This document shows positions 1 to 8,759 of a DNA stretch of 36,766 nucleotides, one piece after another (the first letter of the stretch is position 1; each line of letters starts with the position of its first letter). Location: contig CAIQWJ010000095.1 of NCBI GenBank assembly GCA_903875575.1, forward strand, positions 1 to 36,766, written 5' to 3'. The stretch comes from an uncultured Acidobacteriia bacterium. GTDB lineage: Bacteria > Acidobacteriota > Terriglobia > Bryobacterales > Bryobacteraceae. The notes beneath the pieces are model-generated. The model searched no databases. It saw only the letters and a list, made by a program, of their open reading frames with translations, and was not told where the DNA came from. The translations under genes were made by a program, and so were the position numbers.

Positions 1-27
1 ACCGGTCAGTGTCAAATGGAAACAGTA

Positions 28-49
28 AAAGTATTTGTTTCAATACTTT
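28..49. promoter_or_regulatory. Inverted repeat upstream of the adaptor/ATPase operon
   Basis: A perfect 8-bp inverted repeat (AAAGTATT and AATACTTT) has a 6-nt centre and lies about 110 bases before the adaptor gene. A GATAAT hexamer that could be a -10 element follows at 52-57, but no good -35 is visible at normal spacing. It could be an operator for the downstream genes or the stem of something belonging to a gene left of the window. The rest of 1-161 holds no gene; a weak 5-bp hairpin (75-89) is followed by four T's. Confidence 0.3.
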
Positions 50-161
50 GCGATAATTTCCGGCCCCGCGTGATATCCTGAAAAAGGATTTTGTGAACAA
101 GCTGGCGCATCGCTTCGTTTTATCCTTTTGAGCCTACATAGACATCGGAGTACCCCTCAAC

Positions 162-1571
162 GTGCAGACTAAATGGAAAGTAATGATCGGAGTCGGAGTG
201 CTCGCGTCGATCGGGGGCGGGGTTTACGCCAGCATTAAGTACTCACAGCGCGACATTGTCACCATTCAGACAGGCAAGGTCATCCAGGAAGATCTGGCGA
301 GCGTGGTGACGGCTTCGGGCCAGATCAATCCACGCACTTACATCAGCATTGGCGCGGAATACCAGGGACAGCTGACGGAAATTCTGGTCAAAGAAGGCGA
401 CCAGGTGAAGAAGGGCCAGACGCTGGCGAAGATCGACAGCACGCAATCGGCGGCGGACGTGGTGGCACAGCAGGCAGCGTTGAGTTCAGCCGAAGCGGAT
501 GCGGCGGCTTCCGAAGAGGCTTACAAGGCCGGCGAAGAAAATATTCGAACGCTGGAAGCGACGCTGGCCAGAAACAAGGCCGACCTGGACCGCTACGATC
601 AGGATTTTAAGCGCGGCGAACAGCTCTTTAAGAGCGGTTTGATTCCGAAATCCGACTACGACCAGCGCGTGGCGGCGATTGAAGGCCAGAAGGCCGCGAT
701 GAACGAAGCGCAATCGAGGATTACGCAGGCGAGGGCGCAGTTGGCTCAGCTCAAGGCACAGTCGATCGGATCGCAGAGAAAGATCGCACAGGCGCAGGCC
801 GGGCTCAACCGCATTGCGGACATCCTGAAAAAGCATGAAGTCATTGCGCCGATCAGCGGGCTTGTTACGTATTTACCTGTGAGAGTGGGTGAAACGGTGG
901 TGCCTGGCGTTCAGAATTCGGCGGCGAGTACCATCCTGACGATCGCGGACATGTCGATTGTCACGGCGGAAGTGAAGATTGACGAGACGGATATCGTCAA
1001 CATCAAGCTGGGACAGCCGGCGCAGATTACCGTGGACGCGATTCCGAATAAGACATTTGCGGGCCACGTGATTGAGATCGGCAACACGGCGATTCTGCGG
1101 TCAACAGGACTGGCGGCATCGACCAGCAACACGTCGAGCCAGGAAGCAAAAGATTTTAAAGTCGTGGTGGCGATGGATAGCCCGCCGGATGAGATCCGGC
1201 CGGGCCTTTCGTGCTCCACGAAGATCACTACGGCAACGAAGGCCAACGTGCCGGCAATTCCGATCCAGGCGCTGACTTCGCGAACAAAGGGCGATCTGAT
1301 TCCGGAGAAGGATAAGCCGATCAATCCGGACCCCGCTACGGTGAAAGCGAACAAGGAAGAGTATCAGGGTGTGTTCGTGGTGGCCGGCACCAGGGTTGAG
1401 TTCCGCAAGGTACAAACCGGGATCACAGGCTCGACCGAGATTGAAGTTACCAGCGGACTCAACGCTGGTGACGAGATTGTGACGGGCAGCTACCAGACGA
1501 TCCGCACAATCAAGAACGGCGCTGTGATCAAGATCGACAACAAGACACCGGCAGAAAAGAAGGCGAGCTAA
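162..1571 (+). CDS. Efflux periplasmic adaptor subunit (HlyD/MacA-like)
   Basis: Membrane-fusion protein that would link an inner-membrane ABC or RND pump to an outer-membrane channel. The 469-residue protein has one N-terminal membrane anchor (about residues 7-27). A first lipoyl/barrel-sandwich half follows (about 60-95, with VKEGDQVKKGQTLAKID), then a long Ala/Gln-rich alpha hairpin (about 100-220). The second lipoyl half (IAPISGLVTYLPVRVGE) and a beta-barrel with a C-terminal membrane-proximal region complete it. The start is GTG with GGAG at 147-150; the nearby ATG is out of frame. The TAA stop abuts the ATG of the ATPase gene, which indicates one operon and an ABC-type (MacA-like) rather than RND partner. 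The exact substrate cannot be read from the sequence. Confidence 0.9.
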   Translation: MQTKWKVMIGVGVLASIGGGVYASIKYSQRDIVTIQTGKVIQEDLASVVTASGQINPRTYISIGAEYQGQLTEILVKEGDQVKKGQTLAKIDSTQSAADVVAQQAALSSAEADAAASEEAYKAGEENIRTLEATLARNKADLDRYDQDFKRGEQLFKSGLIPKSDYDQRVAAIEGQKAAMNEAQSRITQARAQLAQLKAQSIGSQRKIAQAQAGLNRIADILKKHEVIAPISGLVTYLPVRVGETVVPGVQNSAASTILTIADMSIVTAEVKIDETDIVNIKLGQPAQITVDAIPNKTFAGHVIEIGNTAILRSTGLAASTSNTSSQEAKDFKVVVAMDSPPDEIRPGLSCSTKITTATKANVPAIPIQALTSRTKGDLIPEKDKPINPDPATVKANKEEYQGVFVVAGTRVEFRKVQTGITGSTEIEVTSGLNAGDEIVTGSYQTIRTIKNGAVIKIDNKTPAEKKAS

Positions 1572-2315
1572 ATGGCAACCGCGACGATGGAAAGCGCCAC
1601 CGTAAAAGGCGACCGGCTGAAGCGGGAAGGTATTGTCATCCGGACGTTCGATCTGTGGAAGACGTATGTCATGGGCGACCAGACCATTAACGCGGTTGCC
1701 GGCGTAGACCTGGAGATTCACCGGGGCGAGTATGTGGCGCTGATGGGGCCTTCAGGTTCGGGTAAATCGACGCTGATGAATCTGATTGGCTGCCTGGATT
1801 CGCCCACGAAGGGTGAATACTTCATCAACGGCCGGCTGGTCAGCGAGATGGCGGACGACGAACTGGCGGAGATTCGGAATAAGGAAATCGGGTTCGTGTT
1901 CCAGACGTTTAATCTGCTGCCGCGTGCGACGGCGCTGCACAACGTGGAACTGCCGCTGATCTATAACGGCACGCCACCGGCGGAGCGGATTGAGAAGGCC
2001 AAGAAGGCTCTCCAGCAGGTGGATCTGGAAAAGCGCATGCTGCACAAGCCGAACGAGCTATCGGGCGGTCAGCGGCAGCGTGTGGCGATTGCGCGGGCGC
2101 TGGTGAACAGCCCGTCGATTATTCTGGCGGATGAACCGACGGGAAATCTGGATACGGCGACGGGCAATGAAATCATGGCGCTGTTCGAGCGGTTGTACCG
2201 CGAAGGCAACACCATCATTCTGGTGACTCACGAACATGATATTGCGATGCACGCGCATCGCGTAGTCAGTATTCGCGACGGCAGAGTGGAAAAAGACGAA
2301 GTCGTCGAACACTAG
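1572..2315 (+). CDS. ABC transporter ATP-binding protein (MacB/LolD type)
   Basis: Cytoplasmic ATPase of 247 residues that powers an ABC exporter. Walker A is GPSGSGKST (59-67); the Q-loop region ([22 protein letters not shown]), signature [15 protein letters not shown], Walker B IILADEP and the H-loop THEHDI are all intact. The insertion pattern and [14 protein letters not shown] sequence are typical of the MacB/LolD/FtsE branch, which works with FtsX-like permeases. It starts directly at the stop of the adaptor gene. The next gene lies on the opposite strand and no permease occurs in the window, so the partner must be upstream of base 1 or elsewhere. The roughly 20 residues before the conserved domain are unusually long, so an internal start is possible. 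Confidence 0.92.
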   Translation: MATATMESATVKGDRLKREGIVIRTFDLWKTYVMGDQTINAVAGVDLEIHRGEYVALMGPSGSGKSTLMNLIGCLDSPTKGEYFINGRLVSEMADDELAEIRNKEIGFVFQTFNLLPRATALHNVELPLIYNGTPPAERIEKAKKALQQVDLEKRMLHKPNELSGGQRQRVAIARALVNSPSIILADEPTGNLDTATGNEIMALFERLYREGNTIILVTHEHDIAMHAHRVVSIRDGRVEKDEVVEH

Positions 2316-2415
2316 AGAACCCGGGGTTAGGCCGGGGTTGAGCGGGTAGAGCCGAAATCTGCAATGGCTCCCTCGCGGTCGCGGCTCTGTAACGAGTTTG
2401 GATTCCTGACGTTGG

Positions 2416-2964
2416 TTAGTAACGCAGGGCTCCGGACTCTTCCTCACTTGCTTCTCTGGTGGTTTCGGCCGCGTACCTGGCTTCTTCCGCAGCCTCGCGG
2501 GCTGCATCTTCCGCTTCTTCTCTTGCCGCAGCTTCGGCCTCGGCAGCCGCATGTTGTGCGGCGAGAGCTGACAGCTCTTCCCTTCTGCGATCAAGTATAG
2601 TGAGCCACTCCTGAATGAGCGCATCGGGCTCGCCTTCCAGGTTAACAGGAACGGAGTGATCGGAGAAAACGGCTTCGACGCCATTGGGGGTCGGCTGGAT
2701 TTCCAGGCGCTGATCGAGAGCTTCCAGACGCAGAGCTCTGCCGATCCAGACGAAGTTCACTTTCATGCGACGCGGGAAACCGGCGCGGGTGAGATCCCGC
2801 ATGACCTTGGGTACCCAGGCCGAGTGCTTGAGCTTGTCGGCCCACGGCGCGGAGGCGATGGCGCGCTCACGTTCGGCTTCACGTCTCTTGCGGTCGTCGA
2901 TGCCACCCGATTCGAGAGATTCCAGGGCTTTGAGATTGTTTTCGAGATTGTCGAGGAAACTCAT
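2416..2964 (-). CDS. Hypothetical protein with Ala/Glu-rich C-terminal coiled coil
   Basis: A 182-residue protein without signal peptide or membrane segment; not recognised. Residues 1-40 are charged and helical, 41-120 look like a compact domain (PWADKLKHSAWVPKVMRDL, then a beta-rich stretch with VNFVWIGRALRLEAL). Residues 125-178 are a long Ala/Glu/Arg helix that very likely forms a coiled coil. It lies 40 nt downstream of the GT87-like gene on the same strand, so the two may be cotranscribed. The coding strand is C-rich, as for the neighbouring minus-strand gene. The opposite-strand frame here is short and shows no family features. Confidence 0.7.
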   Translation of the reverse strand: MSFLDNLENNLKALESLESGGIDDRKRREAERERAIASAPWADKLKHSAWVPKVMRDLTRAGFPRRMKVNFVWIGRALRLEALDQRLEIQPTPNGVEAVFSDHSVPVNLEGEPDALIQEWLTILDRRREELSALAAQHAAAEAEAAAREEAEDAAREAAEEARYAAETTREASEEESGALRY

Positions 2965-3004
2965 TCTTCCAGTGTCGCGCGAGGGGTGCGATGGCGAGGA
3001 TGCG

Positions 3005-4156
3005 TCAGGCCGCCAGAGGCTGGGCGCGGCAGGCAGAGAGGCCGGGATGGACGTTGCGACGCGACTGCCAGAGCAGACTTACGGAGAAGGCACAGAGCGC
3101 GAAGCGGGTTGTGGCGCCATTGCCGAGCATCAGGAGGACCCACGGGATCGGGGTCAGGAGATAGAGCGGAAGCGCGTGTTGGGCGGTGATGGCGCGGCCC
3201 CTGCGGGGAAGCAGGAGAAGGGCTGCCGGGATCAGCAGGGCGCAATCCGCCATGTAGTCATGCGGGGCGATCAGGAGGCTGGCCGTGAGAGCGGCGGCGA
3301 GACTGAGGTTGGCGAGCGACAAGCGCGAGCAGCGGATTCCGGCACTGCCGGTGAGCCAGACTATGATTGCGAGAGCGATGGCCGTGATGAGCGCCAGAGC
3401 GCCGGCGTGCGGCAGGGCTTCGAGCATCGACTGCGCGTTGGGCATCACTTCGTGATACGGATTGTTGGCCGGCTCGCGGAGCAGCGCGAGATAGCGGGTG
3501 GGCCATGTCCAGCCGTTCGTCGCGAATGAGATCGCGGTGAGTGTGGCGCATCCTGCAAGCAGGCCTTTGGCGAAAGCCCACTGCCGACGGGCGCAGATCC
3601 AGACCGGGATTAACAGAAAGAGCTGAAATTTCGCGAGACAGAGAGAAGCGACGAGACCCGCGAGCACGGGATGGCGGCGGCGATTGAGATGGATGGCGAG
3701 AGCGATCCAGAGCAAGAGGAAACCGATGTCCTGACCTTCGGCAACGGTCATCCAGAGAGGCAGCGACCAGCAACCGGCGAGGGCTGCGTATCGGCGCTGC
3801 GTTCGGGGCCAGATGGCGATGAAGGCGGCGATGCCGGCGAGGCAGAGTACTTCCCAGATCACTGAGGAAGTTTGGTAAGGGAGTTGAGCCAGCGGCCAGA
3901 ACAAGAGCGCGAAACAGGGGAGGCGCATGAACAAGCGCGTGGGGCTGGACCAGCCTTCGGTGCGGGCCTCGGTTTCGAGGACGCGGGCGGGGACGTAGAG
4001 GTCGGTGGAGAAAGCGAGTTTGCCGCCCGCGTAGAGGTCCATGTAATCCGTGACGCCGATGGCGGTGAATTTGAGCGAGGGGCCGAGGGTGACGGCGTTA
4101 GCGAGGAGTCCGGCGAGGCAGAGGGCGAGGAAGCCGGCGCGGCCGGGTTTAGGCAT
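3005..4156 (-). CDS. GT87-like (DUF2029) integral membrane glycosyltransferase
   Basis: A polytopic membrane protein of about 383 residues with roughly ten hydrophobic segments. It resembles the GT87/DUF2029 family of polyprenol-phosphate-mannose-dependent glycosyltransferases. The early loop FTAIGVTDYMDLYAGGKLAFSTDLY (an acidic first extracytoplasmic loop), the RLPCFALLFWPLAQLPY segment and NAQSMLEAL are characteristic of that group. I place the start at the ATG at 4156; the frame stays open to a TTG at 4192, but that extension has no ribosome binding site. Substrate and acceptor are unknown. It may form a two-gene unit with the coiled-coil protein downstream. Confidence 0.72.
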   Translation of the reverse strand: MPKPGRAGFLALCLAGLLANAVTLGPSLKFTAIGVTDYMDLYAGGKLAFSTDLYVPARVLETEARTEGWSSPTRLFMRLPCFALLFWPLAQLPYQTSSVIWEVLCLAGIAAFIAIWPRTQRRYAALAGCWSLPLWMTVAEGQDIGFLLLWIALAIHLNRRRHPVLAGLVASLCLAKFQLFLLIPVWICARRQWAFAKGLLAGCATLTAISFATNGWTWPTRYLALLREPANNPYHEVMPNAQSMLEALPHAGALALITAIALAIIVWLTGSAGIRCSRLSLANLSLAAALTASLLIAPHDYMADCALLIPAALLLLPRRGRAITAQHALPLYLLTPIPWVLLMLGNGATTRFALCAFSVSLLWQSRRNVHPGLSACRAQPLAA

Positions 4157-4319
4157 ACAACCAGTGTGAGTTTCCCGGCGGGAGAGCGTCAAGATTCACT
4201 AAGGTTAAGGTGGGGAGGATGCACGCACAGAAGACCAAGGCTAATTCAGCCGACGTCGGACGCCCGGAGGGAACAACGGCCCGCCGGCCCTCGGCGGAGA
4301 AAAGCGCTATCTTGCGTTT

Positions 4320-4553
4320 ATGGATTCGAACGAGGCTGGCAGCCTTTATGATCAGGCACGGAAGTCGGTAGAGGCGCTCGCGCCTGCCGACCGATTGCGC
4401 CTGATCGCCGAATTCGCGGGCGCACAGAGCGGCGAGATCACACCGCAGTCTCCACGAAGTCTTCGGGAGCTTCATGGGCCTGGGAAGGAAGTATGGCGGA
4501 ACGTGGACGTCGATGAGTATCTTCGTCAGGAACGCGCGACGTGGGGTGGATAG
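4320..4553 (+). CDS. VapB-like antitoxin of a PIN toxin pair
   Basis: A 77-residue protein. Its C-terminal half (SLRELHGPGKEVWRNVDVDEYLRQER) matches the toxin-binding tail commonly seen in small antitoxins encoded before PIN-domain toxins; the N-terminal half is helical. The stop overlaps the toxin's first codons (GTG at 4541), the usual translational coupling in such pairs. It should neutralise the PIN ribonuclease and repress its own promoter. Because the toxin reading frame is broken, the antitoxin may be a remnant or may act on a related toxin elsewhere. Confidence 0.7.
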   Translation: MDSNEAGSLYDQARKSVEALAPADRLRLIAEFAGAQSGEITPQSPRSLRELHGPGKEVWRNVDVDEYLRQERATWGG

Positions 4554-4969
4554 ACTCCCTGCGCGGCACTGTTGTCGGACTCGACACCTTTACTACATTG
4601 AGGAACACCCCGTGTTCCTGCCCAAAGTAAAGCCTTTCTTTGAAGCTGCCGAGCGAGGAGAATTCTCAATCGTGACTTCGTACGTCACCCTTCTTGAAGT
4701 TCTGGTGCAACCAATACGAGCGGGCCGAATGGACCTGGCAACCGATTATCGAAGACTTCTGTTGAGTTCTGCCGCTCTCAAAACCATTCCATTGGACGAA
4801 GGAATCGCGGAAAGCGCGGCTCAGTTAAGAGCAGATCACAACATCAGGCCCCCCCGACGCAATTCATCTGGCCACCGCGCTTCGTTCGGGAGCCTCGTGG
4901 TTTCTGACCAATGACGAAGGCATCCCTTCGATACGCGGCGTAACACCGTTGAATCTGAGCAGACTCTAG
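4541..4969 (+). pseudogene. PIN-domain toxin (VapC-like) with two frameshifts
   Basis: The PIN sequence can be followed only by changing frame twice. Frame 2 from GTG 4541 gives GWIDSLRGTVVGLDT, with the first acidic residue of the PIN site. At about 4592 the reading moves to frame 1, giving YYIEEHPVFLPKVKPFF through to RADHNIRPP, including TLLEVLVQP. At a run of seven C's (4849-4855) it returns to frame 2, giving DAIHLATALRSGASWFLTND and a stop at 4967-4969. The joined product is a complete PIN protein of about 140 residues. The shifts could be real inactivating indels (the first fits loss of a short TTTA repeat unit) or assembly errors, since one falls in a homopolymer. Its end overlaps the end of the convergent aminotransferase gene. 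Confidence 0.75.
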
Positions 4970-6219
4970 CCGGCCAGTTCCTTTTCTACTGACGCGGCGA
5001 AGTAGTCGATCTCCTGAATGGTCGTATAGACGCTGGGGGTGACGCGGATGCCGGTGTATTCCGGGTGTCCGGCTGTCGCGCAGTAGATGCTGTACTTCGA
5101 GCGCAGCGTGGCGGCCAGTTTGTTGGTAGCGGCAGGATCGGCCAGGCCGAACATGCCGATGCCGCAGGACATTTCGGGATCGGAACTGTGCAGGATTCGC
5201 ACCTTCGTATTGGTGGCGAGACGCGTTGCCCAGCGGTCCTTCAGATAACGCAGACGCGCGGCCTTACGCTCGAGGCCGATGTTCTGGTTAAAGACGAGAG
5301 CTTCGCAAATGGCATCGTGATTGGCTGCCGGGTGGGTGCCGATTTCTTCGAATTTGCGGATGTTGGTGTCGCTTTGCGCGTCGGCAGCCATCATCGGCCA
5401 GGTTTCTTTGATGCGCGATTTATTCACGTAAAGGAAGCCGGTGCCGACGGGCGCAAAGGTCCACTTGTGCAGGCTGACACCGTAGTAATCGCAGTTGAGA
5501 TCCGGAATTTTGAACGGGAACTGCTGGAAGGCGTGGGCTCCGTCGACAATGACTTTGATGCCACGGGCATGGGCCATGTCGCAGATGCGACGCACTGGGA
5601 AGATTTGCCCCGAGCGATTGGTAATGTGGCAGACGAGGATTACCTTTGTGGCAGGGGTGACGGCCTTTTCGAAACGCTGATACAGATCGTCCATGCTGAT
5701 TACGGGCACGGGGAAAGAGATCTGCGTGAGCTTGATGCCTTCGCGGCGGGCACGGGTCTCGAAGGTCGTGATCATGCGCGGGTAGTCCTGATTAGTGGTC
5801 AGGACTTCATCGCCAGCCTTGAGTTCAATGCCGAACTGAGCGATTTCGAGCGACTCGCTGGAGTTGCGCGTGATGGCGATTTCTTCGGGGTCGCAACCGG
5901 CGGCTTCGGCGATCATGCGGCGCGCGGTTTCCACTTTCGGCTCCAGTTGCTGGATCATGGTGTGATACGGCCCCATGTTGCTGTAGTCGAGATAGCGCTT
6001 CATGGCCTCCTGCACGGTGCGGGGGGCAGGGCTGACGTGACCGTTGTTGAGGTTGACCACGGTATGGTCCGTGGTGAATTCGTTGCGAACGGCGATCCAG
6101 AAGTCTTCGTCTTTGGCGGCTTCTGTGGCGGCGGACGCGGTGCGGGGGAGAGTGGCCTGGACGACGGCGGCGAAGGCGGCCGTGCGGGCGGTGAGGTCGA
6201 AGAAATCGCGGCGGTTCAT
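4966..6219 (-). CDS. Tat-exported class V aminotransferase-like PLP enzyme
   Basis: A 417-residue fold-type I PLP enzyme of the class V aminotransferase/isopenicillin-N-epimerase-like group. The N-terminus has a twin-arginine signal (NRRDFF, then a hydrophobic Ala-rich stretch ending near TASA at about 30), so it is predicted to be exported folded with its cofactor. The PLP lysine is K252 in SLHKWTFAPVG, with the upstream VDGAHAFQQF supplying the conserved Asp and His. The ATG at 6219 is preceded by GGAG at good spacing. The substrate is unknown; related secreted enzymes are annotated only generically. It is divergent from the DUF5703 gene and shares a 125-bp intergenic region with it. Confidence 0.85.
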   Translation of the reverse strand: MNRRDFFDLTARTAAFAAVVQATLPRTASAATEAAKDEDFWIAVRNEFTTDHTVVNLNNGHVSPAPRTVQEAMKRYLDYSNMGPYHTMIQQLEPKVETARRMIAEAAGCDPEEIAITRNSSESLEIAQFGIELKAGDEVLTTNQDYPRMITTFETRARREGIKLTQISFPVPVISMDDLYQRFEKAVTPATKVILVCHITNRSGQIFPVRRICDMAHARGIKVIVDGAHAFQQFPFKIPDLNCDYYGVSLHKWTFAPVGTGFLYVNKSRIKETWPMMAADAQSDTNIRKFEEIGTHPAANHDAICEALVFNQNIGLERKAARLRYLKDRWATRLATNTKVRILHSSDPEMSCGIGMFGLADPAATNKLAATLRSKYSIYCATAGHPEYTGIRVTPSVYTTIQEIDYFAASVEKELAG

Positions 6220-6238
6220 GGAAGCACTCCTCAGAAAG

Positions 6239-6252
6239 AATTCGCGCGAATT
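6239..6252. promoter_or_regulatory. 14-bp perfect palindrome between divergent genes
   Basis: AATTCGCGCGAATT is a perfect palindrome about 20 bases upstream of the aminotransferase start and about 95 bases upstream of the DUF5703 gene. Its position in a divergent intergenic region fits an operator, but no regulator is encoded beside it, so the role is inferred only from symmetry and place. Confidence 0.3.
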
Positions 6253-6344
6253 GCGCGGTTGCCAAGCGGCGGGGCCGGGAGCGGAAACGATTCGTGCGGG
6301 GAACCAAAAACTACCTCAGGATTGTAGCACGCAAAGCCGATAGA

Positions 6345-8681
6345 ATGGTCAGCCGTATGGATACTTCGCGGATCACGTCGGTGGCAGTGCGGATGGCGGG
6401 CGCTTTGGTTTTCGCCTGCGGGCTGTATGGGCAGACGGCGGCGGTGCCGGTGAGCGACTATCGCGTGACTTGGACATCTCCGGGTAAGAGTTACAAAGAT
6501 TCCATGCCGATCGGCAATGGCGACCTGGGGCTGAACCTGTGGACGGAGGAGAATGGCGACGTCGTCTTCTTGATAGACAAGACGGATGCGTGGTCGGAAA
6601 ACGGGCAGTTGCTGAAGCTGGGCCGCGTGCGGGTGAAGTTCGATGCGAGTCCATTCCGAATGAGCCCGATGTTCCGGCAGATTCTGCTGCCGAAGGAAGG
6701 CGCGATTGAGCTGCGGGGCACGTCGGCCGCAGTGCTGCGGGTGTGGGTGGACGTGAATGCGCCGGTGGTGCACCTGGAGATGCACAGCGGCAAAGCGCTG
6801 AAGATGCAGGCCACGGCGGAGATCTGGCGGACGGAGGCCCGCAGGACAGCGACCGCAAAGGGCAATGAGGAAATGGAACGCGGCCTGAAGGAACTGGCGG
6901 GAAATCCCGAAGGCGGCGTCTTGATTGACCCGGATACGGTGCTGCCAGCGAAGAATAATCGCCTGATGTGGGTGCATGAAAATGCGCGGAGTATTTATCC
7001 GTCGCTGTTGACGAATCAGCATCTGGAGGCGCTGGCAGGCAAGTATGGCGACCCCTTGCTGCATCGCGCGTTCGGAGTGCTGATGAAAGGGCCGGGGCTT
7101 GAGACCACCAGTGACCGGACGCTGGAAGCGGCGAAGGCGCAGTTGAGTTTCCGGCTGGATCTGTACGCGGTGACAACGCAGGCGAATACGCCGGAAGAGT
7201 GGCAGGCGGTGACAGAGAATCTGGTGGCGCGGGTGGATTCGACGCCGCTCGATTTTGCACGCACCGGACATAAAATCTGGTGGCGGGAGTTTTGGGGACG
7301 AAGCTGGATTCGCGTCTCTGGCGACAAGGATGCCGCGGCGGTGACGCAGGGCTATGCAATGCAGCGCTGGCTGACGGCGATTGAGGGCCGGGGCGGCTCG
7401 GCGATGAAGTTCAATGGCGGCATCTTCACGGTGGGGGAGGAGCCTGCGGCCGGGACTCCGTACGACCCCGACAAAGGCCGGAAGGACGCGGACTATCGGG
7501 CATGGGGGAGTAATTACTGGTTCCAGAATCAGCGGCTGATTTACTGGCCCATGATTGCGGCGGGGGATTTCGATACGTTAGAGCCATTCTACAAAATGTA
7601 TCTGGATGCGCTGCCGCTGGCGAAGGCGCGGACGGAGCTGATCTACAAACATGAGGGGGCGGTGTTTCCCGAGACGATGTATTTCTGGGGGCTGCCGAAT
7701 AACAACGATTTCGGGTGGGGCAAAGCGCAAACCGAGATGGCGAGCCGGTGGATCCGGTGGCACGTCAACAACGGCCTGGAACTCACAGCAATGATGCTGG
7801 ATACGTTCGACGTAACCGGGGACATGCAGTTCGCACGGAAGACGCTGCTGCCGCTGGCTGCGGAGTTGACTGCATATTTCGATCAGCATTGGCCGCGGGT
7901 GGCGGGGAAGCTGCTGTTTGAGCCTTCCGCGGCACTGGAGACCAGACAGGTGGCGACCAATCCGGCACCAGATATTGCGGGACTGACGGACGTCTTGCCC
8001 CGGTTGCTGGGGTTGCCGCGCGAACTGACGACGCTGGCGCAGCGCACCATGTGGGAGCGGACACTGGCGGATTTGCCGCCGCTGCCGCGTGGAAGAGCGG
8101 ATGCACAGGGGAAGAGTCCGGTGACGCATGAGGCGGGGTCGGCTACAGGGGCGGAGATTTTGTGGCCAGCGGAGAAGTTCGGCAAGTTTGAAAATGTGGA
8201 GAACCCGGAATTGTATTCGGTGTTTCCGTTCCGGTTGTTCGGCGTGGGTCTGCCGGAACTAAAACTCGCGAGGGCGACTTACGACGCAAAAGCTTACAAA
8301 GCAAGCACCTGTTGGGGGCAGGACGGAATTCATGCGGCGTGTCTCGGCTGGGCGGGCAAGGCGAAGGCGGAGGCCGTGGCGAACTTCACGGCGTATGGCG
8401 GGGAGCGATTCCAGTGGTTCTGGAAGCCCGGGCACGATTATGAGCCGGATCTGGACAACGGCGGCGCGGCCCAGATGATTCTGCAATCGATGCTGATGCA
8501 GCAGCGCGGGGATAAAATCCTGTTGTTTCCGGCGTGGCCGAAGGAGTGGGATGTGGAGTTCAGGCTGTTGGCCGCCAAGGGCACGTTGGTGGCGGGGATC
8601 TTCCATCACGGAACGCTGGAGAAGTTGCAGGTATCGCCGCCGGAGAGGCTGAGCGATGTGGTGACCATGCCGGCGCAGTAG
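6345..8681 (+). CDS. Secreted DUF5703 / GH95-like glycoside hydrolase-type protein
   Basis: A protein of about 778 residues with a signal peptide (hydrophobic VAVRMAGALVFACGLYG, cleavage near QTA). The mature part begins with the motif WTSPGKSYKDSMPIGNGDLG and continues with TDAWSENGQLLKLGRVRVK, which I recognise as the N-terminal beta domain DUF5703 found in large secreted carbohydrate-active proteins. The middle and C-terminal parts (FQNQRLIYWPMIAAGD, QTEMASRWIRWHVNNG) look like the alpha/alpha toroid of GH95-type clans. The likely role is degradation of plant or microbial polysaccharide outside the cytoplasm. The start is uncertain: ATG 6345 and ATG 6357 are both possible, neither with a strong ribosome binding site; the longer frame from 6294 adds residues unlike a signal peptide. 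Confidence 0.8.
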   Translation: MVSRMDTSRITSVAVRMAGALVFACGLYGQTAAVPVSDYRVTWTSPGKSYKDSMPIGNGDLGLNLWTEENGDVVFLIDKTDAWSENGQLLKLGRVRVKFDASPFRMSPMFRQILLPKEGAIELRGTSAAVLRVWVDVNAPVVHLEMHSGKALKMQATAEIWRTEARRTATAKGNEEMERGLKELAGNPEGGVLIDPDTVLPAKNNRLMWVHENARSIYPSLLTNQHLEALAGKYGDPLLHRAFGVLMKGPGLETTSDRTLEAAKAQLSFRLDLYAVTTQANTPEEWQAVTENLVARVDSTPLDFARTGHKIWWREFWGRSWIRVSGDKDAAAVTQGYAMQRWLTAIEGRGGSAMKFNGGIFTVGEEPAAGTPYDPDKGRKDADYRAWGSNYWFQNQRLIYWPMIAAGDFDTLEPFYKMYLDALPLAKARTELIYKHEGAVFPETMYFWGLPNNNDFGWGKAQTEMASRWIRWHVNNGLELTAMMLDTFDVTGDMQFARKTLLPLAAELTAYFDQHWPRVAGKLLFEPSAALETRQVATNPAPDIAGLTDVLPRLLGLPRELTTLAQRTMWERTLADLPPLPRGRADAQGKSPVTHEAGSATGAEILWPAEKFGKFENVENPELYSVFPFRLFGVGLPELKLARATYDAKAYKASTCWGQDGIHAACLGWAGKAKAEAVANFTAYGGERFQWFWKPGHDYEPDLDNGGAAQMILQSMLMQQRGDKILLFPAWPKEWDVEFRLLAAKGTLVAGIFHHGTLEKLQVSPPERLSDVVTMPAQ

Positions 8682-8759
8682 AAAAAGGCATAGTACCGCC
8701 GATAAATCTCTAAACGTTGCGGCGGGTTCGTCCGATATGGGGTATTGGAGGCGAAAACC

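Noticed and set aside
4149-4475. Minus-strand frame of 108 codons before the antitoxin
   Set aside because: It overlaps the antitoxin and the start of the GT87-like gene and shows no family pattern.
5065-6327. Plus-strand frame of 420 codons opposite the aminotransferase
   Set aside because: The PLP enzyme on the minus strand has a Tat signal, ribosome binding site and PLP lysine; the opposite frame is a shadow.
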